DNA of 64,000 nucleotides from Pholiota molesta (lineage: Eukaryota > Basidiomycota > Agaricomycetes > Agaricales > Strophariaceae), in contig JACGCK010000146.1 of the NCBI GenBank assembly GCA_014925825.1, forward strand, positions 49,897 through 113,896. Reading direction: 5' to 3'. Each line of letters starts with the position of its first letter. The first letter of the stretch is position 1. This document shows positions 23,408 through 35,080 of this stretch, in pieces. The notes below the pieces were generated by a model. It did no database searches. It was not told the origin of the DNA and saw only the letters and a list, made by a program, of their open reading frames with translations. Made by a program: the position numbers and the translations under genes.

Positions 23408-26400
23408 CTAGTCAACCTTACCTGAACCAACTATACCTACCATTGCTATGTGCATAAGCGCTATTTTAGCCCTTCTTGCATGTACGAGTCGCACTTGAAT
23501 CATAGGACACTGCCTGCAGACGATCGGAAGCACACCACGCGTTTCCCGCGTCCCAGCACATTTGCGTCTACCAATATACGTATCGCCAACGCACTTACCA
23601 AGCTGCAAAACGAGCTCTTCTCTTCCGCTGCGGCGCCGGAGTAATGTAAGTCCTTACCATTTTCGTGTAATCTCAGATCTCAATCGACGTCTTCGTCGGC
23701 GATGCCCTCCATCCAGCACCTATCCTCCCGCGCGAGCATCCTCACCCACCGCCACGCGTCCATCGAACGCGTTCAGTGTCTGCGATGGCGCAGGTACGAC
23801 GACGCCCTGTCATGTACTGCGTACTCATGGCCAGGAGACACGGGACGGGCACTATATGCACTCATGTTGAGCGCTATCACTGATACTCTCCCCCCACCAC
23901 CGCTCGTTCAGAAAACAAACGCCAAGCACACCATCCTCCAACCGTGGACGATTAGCAACACCTACCCGCGACGACGATCTCGCTATCCACACCGCGGTCT
24001 GTCACCTACAGCCGTCTCCAACCACTGCGATGCTGAATCGGCGACCATCGCCATCTGCAGTGTCCCAGCCCCTGCAAAGCGCTCTGGATGACGACGACAA
24101 GTCCTGTTCTACGGCCAGGCACGGTGTTCGGCGCCGCGGGAGGCGTCGTTGGTGACTGGCGGACGACTTCAACGTGAGCTACCTTCCTTTTCTCTGAATC
24201 AGGTACTTACCTCGGCCATGCCATGCGCTCCAGCATCCAATCTCAATGGCATTCGCGTCATCCGAGCCCCTCGGCCCCGCGTCATTCGATCCCAGGAACA
24301 CACTCAATCGAACGCGTTCAGTGTGTGCAATGGCGCAGAGACGACGACGCCATGGCGCGTCCAACTTTGGACGACCTACCCGCGATGTCAATCTCGCGCC
24401 CCACCCCGCGGCCTGTCCACCTACAACCGTGTACGCACCCACCACGACGACGATCTCCCCCACCAGCCGTGCATGCGACCGCACCCACGACCGCGACGTC
24501 CGTCTTCGCCTCTCACCCACCACGGCTCGATTGCGCACGAGTCCCACTCCTGCTCAGATCCGATGCCTGGCCATCGCGACGACGCGTCCAGGGCACAGTG
24601 TTTGGCCGCACAAGGGTCTACTTAGCTGAGGGCGCACGATATCGACGTGAGTTGCGTTTCGTTGCGCTGTCGGAATCCACACTTACTTCTGCCGCGTCAT
24701 GCGTTACAGCAAGCATCCACCCTTCCTCCACATTTCAACAGCGTTCCCGCCATCCGAACCTTTCGATCGCGCGTGCTATGATTTGCGGGAATATAGGTGC
24801 CGGTGACATCGACGACGACCCCGAAGCCCCGCTGCTGGTACACCCGCCGTATGCCCGCACGCTCGACGACTGTCCTCAATGGCGACAACGAGTCCCGGCG
24901 CTGGGGACAGAGCACAGGGCCTCGCCAACCACCACGATGCTAGATCGGCGACCATCGCCAACTGCAGAGCCCACTGGGCGACGACGACAAGTCCAGGATT
25001 ACGACGAGGCACGGTGTTCGGCGCCGCGGGAGGTGTCGTTAGTGGCTGGCGGACGATTTCAACGTGAGCTGCCTTCCCGTTTTTCTGGATCGTGCTCACG
25101 TCGCCCGCTCTAGCAAGCCCTCCTCCTCCAATTCGCGTCATCCAAACCCCTTGGCCCCGCGTAATACGATTCGCAGGAACAGACCCGCCACCGACGACAT
25201 CACGATGAGGCTCTACCGCTGCCACACCCGCCGTATGCCCGCGCCCTCGACGACGCTCCTCGATGACGACAGCGAGTGCAGGCGCTAGGGACGTAGCAAG
25301 TCAGCCAAAAGTCGGATGTAATGTGGACAAAGAAGGACGTACGAGGCGGCAGCGGGATCGACACGACGAGAGGTACGTCTTATCTCGTGGCGACGATGTA
25401 CAGGCGAACTGACACCAGGATCGTTAGTGTTTGCACGGCAACACAAACGATAGTTCGCCACTTACGAGCCTGCGCCCCCCACCCATGCCCGCTCTTTTCG
25501 ACGTCCACGACGACTCATCGGCCGCCGACGAGCACCCGTCCTCTCTCGGATCCCCTTCCTACATGCCTGGTTCGTCCTGGAGGGCGGCGTGCCCACGTAC
25601 ATCGCGTCAGTGGATGATCGGCGGTAAAGATCCGTTGGAACGTACCGGAACGCTTGCGCAGATCGCCGCATGGGGCGTTACGGCACCCAGTCCGCTGTCG
25701 CTGCGCAGGATGATGGCGATCAGATGGTGCGCGGGCTGCGAGGGTGAAATAAGGTCAGAGGCGAAGATGCAGACGGACGGCAGGGCGGTCGCCGCCATCG
25801 CCTCGCGGATCACTCACCAACGGGCGGCGTGGTCTGGCTAGCGCCATCCTACCCAGCACCGCCGTTGACTGCGCAGCGACTCCGCCTATCCAAGCTCATC
25901 AGCGTACTGTCCAGACGAGCGTCGACAACCAGGACGCTTACCACGAAGGCGACCGGGTGGTCAAGATCCCGCGGCGCTGTCGCCCATCGGGAGCATGTAG
26001 GCATGTAAATGAGCAAGGTCATGTCGAGCGGGGAAAGGAACGGCGAGAGAGGGTCAAACCGAGGTGAGAACGAGCGCGGATGCTGACTGCATGGCGGGCG
26101 CCGCCATCGCCTCGCAGACCACTCACCAACGGGCACAGGGCACTGGCTGGCGCCATCCTCTTCAGCCCCGCCGTCGTACTGCGCAGTGGCCTCGCCTGTC
26201 CAATCTCGTCAGCGTACGCATCGACAACCTGGACGACTTACCCAACGAGGTCAAGATCCCGCGGCGCCGTCGACCATCGGCACCAACTAGACATGTAGAA
26301 GGGAATGTCAGAGGCCATGTCGAGCGAGGAAGGGAACGGGACTGGGAAGGTGCGCACTTACTCTTACTTGGGAAGGACGCGGGCTGTCGATGGCGAAGGC

Positions 26401-26489
26401 GAAGGCGATGAGAGATGTAGAGGAGAGCGGAGGAGAGCTGAGGAGGTGGGGAATGAAGATAGCTGGTCAGCTAGGTACTCCTTATATAC
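23408..26489 (-). other. intron-rich modular transcript candidate (unit 3)
   Basis: Diverged copy with the TATA box at 26480-26488. It is longer than in units 1 and 2 because of extra sequence near 23700-24130, itself related to neighbouring blocks (another module). The GTAAGT/GTGAGT donors and TAG/CAG acceptors are mostly preserved despite the divergence, which hints at selection on splicing or at recent origin. Confidence 0.35.
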
Positions 26490-28880
26490 ATCTACACATC
26501 ATGTACGTAGCGGCACCAAATAAATGGGTTTGGATAGAAACGGATGCGAGTGCAGGGTCCGACGCCCGGGATTGGCAAATTAAGCGAACATGTCTAATTC
26601 GCGCCATCCCTCCGCGTCCCCTTCTCCCGCTCGTGATATCAACCTCATACCCTGTATATTGTACTCCTGTATCTACCTTCCGTGTATCCTAAACCATTCT
26701 ACTGTATTTAGAACCTCAATCAATAAGTTTTTGTTGTTTTATTGCAGTATCACAAACCGTCTGCATTTACAATAACTTCAAAGATCTCGCAAACACATCC
26801 TCAGTGCAAGCCCCACCGCACACGCTCAGAGCGGACATCTCACCAGAGTCGACCCTACCGAAGGTCTGTCCGCGCCTACGGCCATGTCTCCCTGAACGAA
26901 ATACCTAAGAAATGCGGAAACGGCGTTTCCAGCGGCTTCCGTGCACTACACGTCCCCCTGCTCCGATTCATCCACTGCAAGCGCAGAAATTAGCAGGGGC
27001 TTAGGCTGAAACGTCAACTTAATGCATCCGTGATGGGACGTAATGTACGTGTTCTTTCTAGGTCCCCGCGGTTGCGCTGCTTCTTCGAATGTGCTGGCGA
27101 GACGGGGGCCAGCCAGGGTGCCGTCGGGTGGCACGGAGTGCCTGCGGTCGACATTTACTTTTCTGCCTCTGAGATTTTGGGAATAAGTAGTCAATAATGT
27201 CTCCTAACGTACTGCAAAACAGTGTGCAATATAATTAAGAATTGCAATAGAAATGCGCAATTCATGTTGGGGACTCTGCAGAGAGCGGCACACAATCCTC
27301 CGCCCACTTGGCGGTGCATGCGCACTGCGCGCACTATTTTCGCTGCCACGTAGACTATCCCGGCGTTCAGGGCTCTAATGACCGGCGAAAAGATGGGCTC
27401 ATTTGGTCGCTTTCGAAATGGCGTATTCGGTGAGGAGGCAGACATGCCGTGGCATTGATTGGGATCCGCGTTCGCGCTTCATCTTTCTGACGCCATAATC
27501 AACTCGGGAAACGATGTGCAGATTTCTATATTTCCAATTAAATGCTCCTCTGATTCGGGCGCTTTGCGCTATTCTATTGGTTAGGGCTCGAAGACGTAGA
27601 GATATGGCATTCTATCCAGATATGCCACATTCGTACCTAATTACATTGAGGCATTGTATTTCTACCTTTATGCCGCTGCTGTTCGAATCTATTATCTAAC
27701 AATAAACACTATCTACCTCGGTCTTTAATTACAGATTGCGCGGCATATATGTAGTGCCAATGCCTGATCTCGAGTTTACCCGGGACCGCCGCATGCAGAT
27801 CATACAGACCCCACAAAATCTATTGAAGAATGTCTTGTTATTGCGATCTGATATATTTCTTAGATGCATTGGCCGTAGTCTATTGAGTAAATTTATTTCA
27901 AACAGCTCAAAGCAATGTCTATTTACAAATGTCATCGTTGGGAGTTATCACGGGCGCTAAAGCATTTTCGTATGCATTCAGACAGTTTTAATACATGTAA
28001 ATGAAGTGTGGAATCACCGCAGAACGATTAGAAACTATATATCTCAATTCCTGGAGGTTAGCACTGCTTGCGAAGCTTGCGAAGCTTGCGAAGTGCACTT
28101 TACACCAAAATATGGGCGCTAAATCATCATACCGCCCAGGACAGTCAGTTTCTTGATTGAAATCAAAGTCCAGCTCTAAAGTAAGAAAATTGCGGCGACA
28201 AATTATGGTGCGATGGTGGATTAATAGCTGTATACACATAAGGAGATGGAAACAAGGGGCGGCACAGTGCGATGGAGACGGCGGATCAAAATGTAGGTGT
28301 TCCTTGACTTTACATAGCTTCCGCGACCATAATTCTGTATCACGAAATAGAAGGAAGTCAATGGAATCAAAATTATGTTTAGTGCATCTCAGTAACTAGT
28401 TCTATGCCAGTATATTCTCCCGAATCTCGGACTCGGTTTGGTGTGAACAGCGATGTAGCCGGAACTGTGGATAGTCGCTGTTTCTAATATTTTATGAGAC
28501 TCTGTACAATTAATTCTACCACCCATGACCATCGTCAATAAGCCGTTATTTGAAAGTGGGCTGTTTGTATAAGAGGCGAACCATGATAGATTTTTTAGAC
28601 AAGGACAGAAGTCTAGCAAGCGGAGGGAAATGCCCGTTTAGATAATTTAAATTACCTCTCAGGAGACGGATTTTCGAGTACACGTCAACTTATGGATGCG
28701 AAGGGAAGAATTGTGAGATGATACTCCCGGGACTAAGATTCAGGAGACAATTCTAATCTACCCTGAGGAATGATTATACTTGCTGGCAGCTTGCTGGCAA
28801 GGTCGAAACTTTAGCTCTGCTCACACGTCTAGATCCTGCAAGGGCGGGCAGGGATGGTGCACATCGGCCCTGCCAGCAGA
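26490..28880. other. unit 3 segment without a recognised gene
   Basis: Diverged copy of 7443-9830. The short plus-strand frames at 26742-26993 and 27736-27960 are still open despite substitutions. The first starts just after an ATTGCAG acceptor-like site. Confidence 0.35.
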
Positions 28881-28949
28881 TGATATTAAAACGTAGGAAT
28901 TTTGAACGTGCTTCCGAACCCCCCTTTCCCTCCATGCTGTCCTTATGCT

Positions 28950-30440
28950 AGTGTCCAGTCCTATTTTCTTTTGTATTGGACATCACTATTGGTATGTCCT
29001 TAACTGTTCCCATATGGATGAGCTAATGTATATTCAAAGTTACATCGTCTTTCGTGATCCTCGATCCAACAAAGGTATGTTATCTTCGTTATTATTTGAC
29101 ACAAACCTGATTTTGTCTCTATATATTCTGCCTCTAGTCGTGTTCTTGCGTCATTTCGACGAAGGGTTGCCCAGTAGATAGTCTAGGGCTGCTATAGACC
29201 TCTCGGGCTCTCAGAACGACGGAGAAATTGCACAATGGTATGTTAATTTGTTATCTTCCTTATTATGGACACAAACCTAATTTTATCTCTATATATTCAA
29301 CCTCTCATCGTATTCTTAGCTGATTCTAACGAAGAGCTGCTTAGTCGACAGTCTAGGGCTGCTATAGACCCCTCGGGCACTCAGAACGATGGAGAAGTTG
29401 TGGAGGAAGTGGACCGGGAGGATGAGGAAAGAAGGATTTATCCTTCTACCTCAGAGGATGAATTGGATGGTAAAAGCGACGCGGAAGGGATTGATACGAT
29501 TAAGAGCATTGAGGAAAACCATTTGAAAGGTTTCAGGTCAGTTAGAACTGCTCCGGCAGCTCCCAACTTCCAGATTGACATCAGATTGACATCCAACACC
29601 TCTAGTGCACAAACGAGCTAACCAATCCTCAATCGGACTTTAGATTCGGATTCTACAGCCTCGAAAATGGGTATATGCACCTCGACGACAGCTACGAACA
29701 CAGCAGATTCTATGCAGATCTCCGCCACCTCATCTCTTCCTCCTCCCCCTGAAATTCGTCATCCTACTCGCCCTCACCGCACGCCAGTCCAAGATGACAA
29801 TGATCGCTTTAATACGACGTCGTACACCTCTAGGGCAACGTTCGGAACCCGCCAGCACGAAGATTGAAGAGGCTAGCTCATGTTATTATTCAATACAAAA
29901 CTAATGTTCTCTCTGGATGTTCTGACACCATATATGGGCTTCCGGCGAGCTCCTATATCGCTTTCCGTGGTCCTCAAAGGTGTGTTATTCTCCTTCTTAT
30001 TTGAAACAAAACTAATGTTATCTCTAGACATTCTGACACTATATATGAGCTTCCAGCGAACCGCGGCGCAATGATCTGGTATGTTGTCTTCCTTATCTGA
30101 TATTCTATCTCCAGATGTTCTGACACCATATTTTGATTTCCGGCGGACTGCGACGTACACTTCCCTCTCAAAAGATCTGTGATTTTGAATAATCAATGTC
30201 AAAATCTATTTTCGAACATCCGCCGAACAAACTCTGGCTATGCGGAAAGCTTGACTCTAAGCGCCCGTTGTTATGACTTTCCACATGTCCATGGACTACG
30301 TGGCAATGCTTGCCTGTTCGGAATTAAGGTCAAGGTAAATAAAATTCTTCCTTATAATTTTAGATTCTCGCGTTGTCCTCGCGTTGTGTGATCTCCCACA
30401 TGTCCATGGACTACGCTGGTATGTTTTGATTATTTGACTT
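28950..30440 (+). pseudogene. tandem exon-intron modules (unit 3)
   Basis: Diverged copy of the module chain. In this unit the second VVFL..FDE-type module reads straight into the acidic stretch (29265-29621, with SRAAIDPSGTQNDGEVVEEV), showing the frame that is broken in units 1 and 2. A TAG interrupts it at 29619, where unit 2 is open. So no single unit has the whole frame intact. Confidence 0.4.
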
Positions 30441-30639
30441 ATATAATATGCTTATAGGCCACAATTAGGGCTTTCTATGCTCGGAGACTAATGGTGGTCA
30501 CTGGTCATTGCTTGAGGTGATTTATGTGTCCCATATTCTCATTTACGTGCTAAAGTAATTTTCAGGTTTCTTTGTCAAAGTGAAATTGAAGTGGAATTGG
30601 GTTTTCCGTGTGAAAATCAATCCGTCGCATCGCCGCTTC

Positions 30640-31016
30640 CTTACCCATTCTGTGTGTAAAACCAATTTATTCACTATCTACTGACGACTTTGCCTCTAGC
30701 CACTGGGATCTTTTGAATAAAGCTTCGAATTTGCCGCGTGAAAATCACTCCGTCTGATTCCGACGGAATCCGACCCATCGCGACTTGGTGCGTAAGGCTG
30801 TTTTTTTCACGAGTATTGCACTTTCCATGCCAGTAACAACCCCATGACTTGGTGCGTAAACCAGTCGATTCACTATCTACCGACGACTTAGCCTCCAGAC
30901 GCCGCAACCGAACTTTCCGCGCGAATATCACTCTCCCACCTACCAAATCCGTCACATTACTTGGTGCGCAAACCTGTTTATTCACTATTGACTGACTATT
31001 ACATTTTTAGACTACC
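30640..31016 (+). repeat. tandem intron-exon-like modules (unit 3)
   Basis: Copy of 11590-11970 with a few substitutions. Confidence 0.45.
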
Positions 31017-31019
31017 TAC

Positions 31020-31047
31020 GTTAGCCTGCCCTTCGGGGTGGGCTAAC
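31020..31047. other. perfect hairpin with TTCG loop (unit 3)
   Basis: Identical hairpin, conserved although neighbouring sequence has changed. Confidence 0.6.
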
Positions 31048-31157
31048 CTCTGCTCCTACGATCTCCCAACACGCAAAAAACAGTCAGTTACTTACGTGAA
31101 AACACGTTTTCACGCCGTATAGTAATTCCCGCCATCAATCCCGCCCCGTCCCGTGAC

Positions 31158-32790
31158 TCAACCCGCCCAATCCCGCCGCACCCACCCTAAATGGAACCGC
31201 TCCAGCTTGCCCACATACTCCTCCACCCCGGGGCACAAGCACGTCAGCCGATAATGCCACTCGCCCTCCTTCTGCCCGAACCCGCTCCCGGGCACGACGC
31301 AGATGCCCGTCTCGTCGAGCAGCGCGAGCGCATAGAACGTGTCCGGCTCCTTGCCCGCCTCTCGCGCCGCCTTGATCGCCGCCTCGCTCAGGCGGATGCG
31401 CGGGTACAGGTACAGCGCGCCGGGCGAGTCGACGACGGACACGCCCGGCAGCGCGTTCAGGCGCGCAGCCATGAGCCGCGTGCGCTCGGCGAGCGCCTTG
31501 TGGATCGACTCCGTCTCCTGCTTCCACAAGGGGTACGAGGGCGACCCGGGCGCGGGCGGGCGCACCATCGAGTCCACCCCGATCTGCCCGGACAGCGGCG
31601 GGCACAGGCTGACGGAGACCATCTTGTACAGCAGCGCGACGAGCTCCGGGGAGAAGTTCGCGAGCTCGAAGTAGCCGCCGCGCCGGCCGCACTCGCCCGA
31701 CACGCCCTTGGAGATGGAGTGGAAGGACACGAGCGGGACGCGCGCGCCGCGCTCCGCGACGACCTTCTTGAACGACGTGAACGGGTGCGCCGCGCGCTGG
31801 TGCAGGTTGTCCTGGTACACCTCGTCCGCGAGCAGCACGAGGCCGTGCGCGTCGCAGAGCTGCACGATCTCCGCCTGCGTCGCGGCGTCGAGGAGCGCGC
31901 CGGTCGGGTTGCCCGGGTTGATCACGACGAGGCCCTTGGGCACGATGCCGTTGCGCTTCGCGTCCGCGATGGCGTCGGTGATGGAGGAGACGGGCGTGGA
32001 CCAGCCGTGCGTCTCGTCGAGGTGGTATGGGATCGCGTGGCCTTTGTGCTGCGCAAGGGTCGCGGTGTAGAGCGGGTATTGGGGTATGGGGATGAGGATG
32101 CCGGAGGTGTCGGAGGAGATCAGCATGGAGATGAGTAACGAGACGCCGGCGGAGGCGCCGCCCGTAAGAAAGATGGAGTCTGGGTCCGAAGGGTATCCGT
32201 CGCGTGCTGCAAGGTTCAGTTAGGATGAGTAGAAGCAGAAGACGTAGACGAACGTACCTGCGATGAAGTTTGCCACGCTTTTTCGAATAAATGGTACGCC
32301 CTGGCTGTGCGAATAGGCGCCCACAGATCCAATCTCTTCAGTGAGTTCCTTTGCCCGTGCGATAACGTCCTCGGGGAACACGCCTGGCGCGAGCTTCGCG
32401 AGTTCTGGCCATTCCATAAGTGCCGCCACCTGCCCATGAATAGAATAAGCACGACAGCACGTCGATGATCTGATCTGTGATGCCTACCTGGCGTGTAAAG
32501 GTGATCGGTGGCTGATCAAGCCCCTTCTGCTGAGGGTTTCCGATGTTGGACGAGATGACCTTGTCGAAGGGCAGCCCATGGTTGGGGCGCTTGAGCTCCT
32601 CGCGCAGCGTCTCTGCCTTGATGGCGAGCTCACCGCGGACGGCGTACTGCACAGTGTGAAAGGTGGGGTTGATATCGCTGGCGGAGAGGGGGGCCATGGT
32701 GGTAGGAGCAGTGGATTGGAACCGGGCGATTATCGATTTGCGGAATGGCAGGGAGGCCGCTGAGGCCGCCCGTTGTATCGCCGCGACCAT
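31158..32790 (-). CDS. ALT1: alanine aminotransferase, array copy 4 (junction-altered C-terminus)
   Basis: Exons 32488-32790, 32258-32429 and 31158-32206 give 507 aa ending VRRDWAG. This is the most diverged copy, for example Ala for Thr in HQRAAHPF, Lys for Ala in SEAAIKAA and Thr for Ala in KEPDTFYA; all are outside the active site. PLP lysine, NPGNPTG and the mitochondrial-type N-terminus are intact. It is the copy adjoining single-copy DNA on the promoter side, so its 5' flank may be closest to the ancestral promoter. Confidence 0.94.
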
Positions 32791-33206
32791 GTCAGTAATG
32801 GAGAGACACGTGCAAGTCTAGTCCTATTTCTGGCCCGTGTTCTGCGTTGGTTTTGCGCGTGTGCTGGCAACGCGCAAGTTTACGTAGCTGGAGCAAAGAA
32901 ATCAGACCTTACCGGCCCTGGATGTTGGGAGGTTGGGGGAGAGGAGGGAGTGAGTTGGGAGTGAGTCAAGTCGCGGTGCTGAAATAAACCGCAAATTTCA
33001 TGGGTCAGCACGCTCGGCATTTTCCACCAGGGGCTTGCACCGTCTGGCATCGGCTCCTAGTCAACCTTACCTGAACCAACTATACCTACCACTGCTACGT
33101 GTATAAGCGCTATTCTAGCCCTTCTTGCATGTACGAGTCGCACTTGAAGTTGTAGCGGCAGATTAAATCATAGGACACTGCCTGCAGAAGATCAGAAGCA
33201 CACCAC
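31178..33206. repeat. array unit 4, truncated
   Basis: Contains the whole ALT gene and about 0.4 kb of its 5' flank. Similarity stops within the motif CACCACGCGTTTCC at about 33206. After about 700 bp of unrelated sequence, a short stretch matching the other units (ACCAATATACGTATCGCC and following) reappears at about 33936-33985 and then ends. The remaining 7 kb of a unit is absent here. Confidence 0.88.
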
Positions 33207-33935
33207 GCGTTTCCGAAACTTCGACCAAATCGGGTAAAGAGGAGAAGGATGTGGATAAGGATTCGAAACTCGAGGGCTCAGATTCTAGACAGGTTCAATG
33301 AACGTGCTGAAAAAGAGAAACTAGAATGTATGACCGAAGTAACAGAACCGGGGGACGAGGAAAGCAGTACTCGTTGTGAATCTGGGCCTAATAGAGGGGG
33401 TTTGTAGTGAGCTCTGTTCATAAACGTCGATAAATACCAGTCCAGTTTCTCGTCGAGTCGTCCTGCAGAACTTGAATTTTTTTTTCTCTCTCTCTCTCGC
33501 GGAATTTGTCTTTGACCGCGCATATATTGACCTTTGACCTGGTTGCGCATATATTTGTGTTTCTTTTTTTGGACGCATTTATTCAACTGTTCAGTTTCAC
33601 CTGCACCGAACTGTTGATTTTACGCGCATATATTTACAGTTTCTTGTCCAGATATTATCTCAGCGTCTCTTGGTGAACTGGTGTGACTGGGAAGAATCAC
33701 AACTCACGAGCTCACACGAAATGAGAAGACTAACGCGTGTCTATTGAGAATCTGAAAAAGAGATGGAAAATTAGAGGGGTGCTCTATGAGAGATGTGTGT
33801 GTATGTGTGTATGTGGAAGAGAGAGAGAGAGAGAGAGAAAGGGGCCGTACGCGAATGTAACGCGTTGGTGGAAGATCAGGTGACTTCCCTCCTTACATTG
33901 GAGTCCAACTTGCACATTTGCGTCTTTGTCGCGTC
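33207..33935. other. insertion or replacement breaking unit 4
   Basis: About 700 bp with no counterpart in units 1-3. It starts with sequence that reads on plus as a Lys/Glu/Ser-rich peptide (SGKEEKDVDKDSKLEGSDS) and contains CT and GA dinucleotide runs (33484-33499 and 33818-33838) and several copies of CGCATATAT. No inverted ends or clear target duplication were found, apart from a local GCGTCT repeat at its right edge. Possibly debris of a retroelement. Confidence 0.4.
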
Positions 33936-33985
33936 TACCAATATACGTATCGCCAACGCACTTACCAAGCTACAAAACGAGCTAT

Positions 33986-35080
33986 TCTCTTCTGATACAA
34001 TTTCTTTGTGACTCTCGCACCAGGCGTATTCTCAAAGGACGTGGTTGAAGTTTGAACGGGTGAAAGAGCTGCGAGGAGATCGGATACAATTGCATGCAAT
34101 GATGCATGGTGCCGTTCATCGAAAGGACGTCGCCGATTTCATCACAGGTATGTCTTCTGAACCCAATCTATTACCTTCTGACGGTGTATGTATAAACACA
34201 ATTACACATCATCCTCGGTTATCTTCTTGCCTTTTTCATCACCTTCATCCTTCTCTTATGTTTTGTCCATCTAATTTTAACGCTATTTCCTAAACGTTGT
34301 TTTTTTTTCTTTCCATTTTGATGCCAACTCGCCGCTTTCTACTCAAATCTATATTATTATTCTACCAGCATTTCCCTTGCGGGCGGCATCTCCGTCTCTC
34401 TACTCATCTCATCTCCGCGACCTCTGAATCCTCATCCCACACTACCTCAACGTTCAACGCCCGCTCGACACCGGAAATCTTGCGCGACATAAAGTACACG
34501 CAGTCTCATGGTCCCATACTACCTCGACAACAGAAAGCGGTAGAACGTCTTTGGAGAGCTAGCATACCGCCCAACGCTAGCCTTGCGCAGTACCTAATGT
34601 ATACAGACGCCCTCGTGCCAGGCTCAAGGCAGCCAGGATGTGCTACCTATCATTAGACACTGCGTCAAGACAGCCTGGTGTTTGCTTTTACGTCGTATAT
34701 TCACAGGGAAAACGCACGGCGCGCGGCGGCAATGGAAGATTCGAGTGTTTCAAAAAGCAATGGTATATCTTCACGTTCTCAACGTATCCTCAACCAGGTA
34801 TTATTCACCTCGGAGTATAGGGATATTTTTAAAAGCCCTGTGAATACAGCATGGCAAATGGAATGCGGTCATCAGGTAGCCATGGTTCTCTAATTCTAGA
34901 CTGAGCCGCAGCTTGTGAAGGTCTAAAGATCTAGGTTTTGCAAACACAAGTTCGCCGAGTCCCTGCTTCCCCAGCTCGCCTGGCAGTCGGAAACACGGTC
35001 AAACAGGCTGTCGAAGGTTCGTCTGTTCTATACACAATTATTCTCCGGTCATCGACGCCTCTAGGAAATTCCGTTCTCTC
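33986..35080 (+). other. region with possible orphan exons, no gene called
   Basis: An open stretch before a GTATGTCTTC site at 34149 encodes FERVKELRGDRIQLHAMMHG. A second stretch after a CTACCAG acceptor (34368) runs to a stop at 34656 and includes ILRDIKYTQSHGPILPRQQ. These could be two exons of one small gene, but the phase and start are unclear. From 34660 to 35080 I see nothing definite. Confidence 0.3.

Larger units (their letters stand above)
21531..31177. repeat. array unit 3 (9647 bp)
   Basis: Same order of contents as units 1 and 2, but with scattered substitutions and small indels throughout. It has extra sequence near 23700-24130, where units 1 and 2 are shorter. Some modular reading frames that are frameshifted in units 1 and 2 are intact here, and others the reverse. 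Confidence 0.9.
2742..33206. repeat. tandem array of 9.4-9.6 kb units, three complete and one partial
   Basis: The motif GCACCCACCCCAAATGG-like junction (a T for C in unit 4) recurs at 2742, 12133, 21531 and 31178. This gives unit lengths of 9391, 9398 and 9647 bp and a fourth unit that stops matching at about 33206. All units have the same orientation. Corresponding blocks in units 1 and 2 differ by very few bases: I found one substitution near 6076/15467 and several one-base differences in homopolymers. Unit 3 carries more substitutions and about 250 bp of extra sequence (near 23700-24130). Unit 4 differs further in ALT coding positions. The pattern suggests successive duplications, with 1 versus 2 the most recent, or homogenisation of those two. 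Confidence 0.93.

Noticed and set aside
31191..32138. A 315-codon plus-strand frame antisense to ALT copy 4
   Set aside because: It is the GC-driven mirror of the ALT exon; the same region is interrupted by stops in the other copies and its composition is Arg/Ala/Glu shadow sequence.
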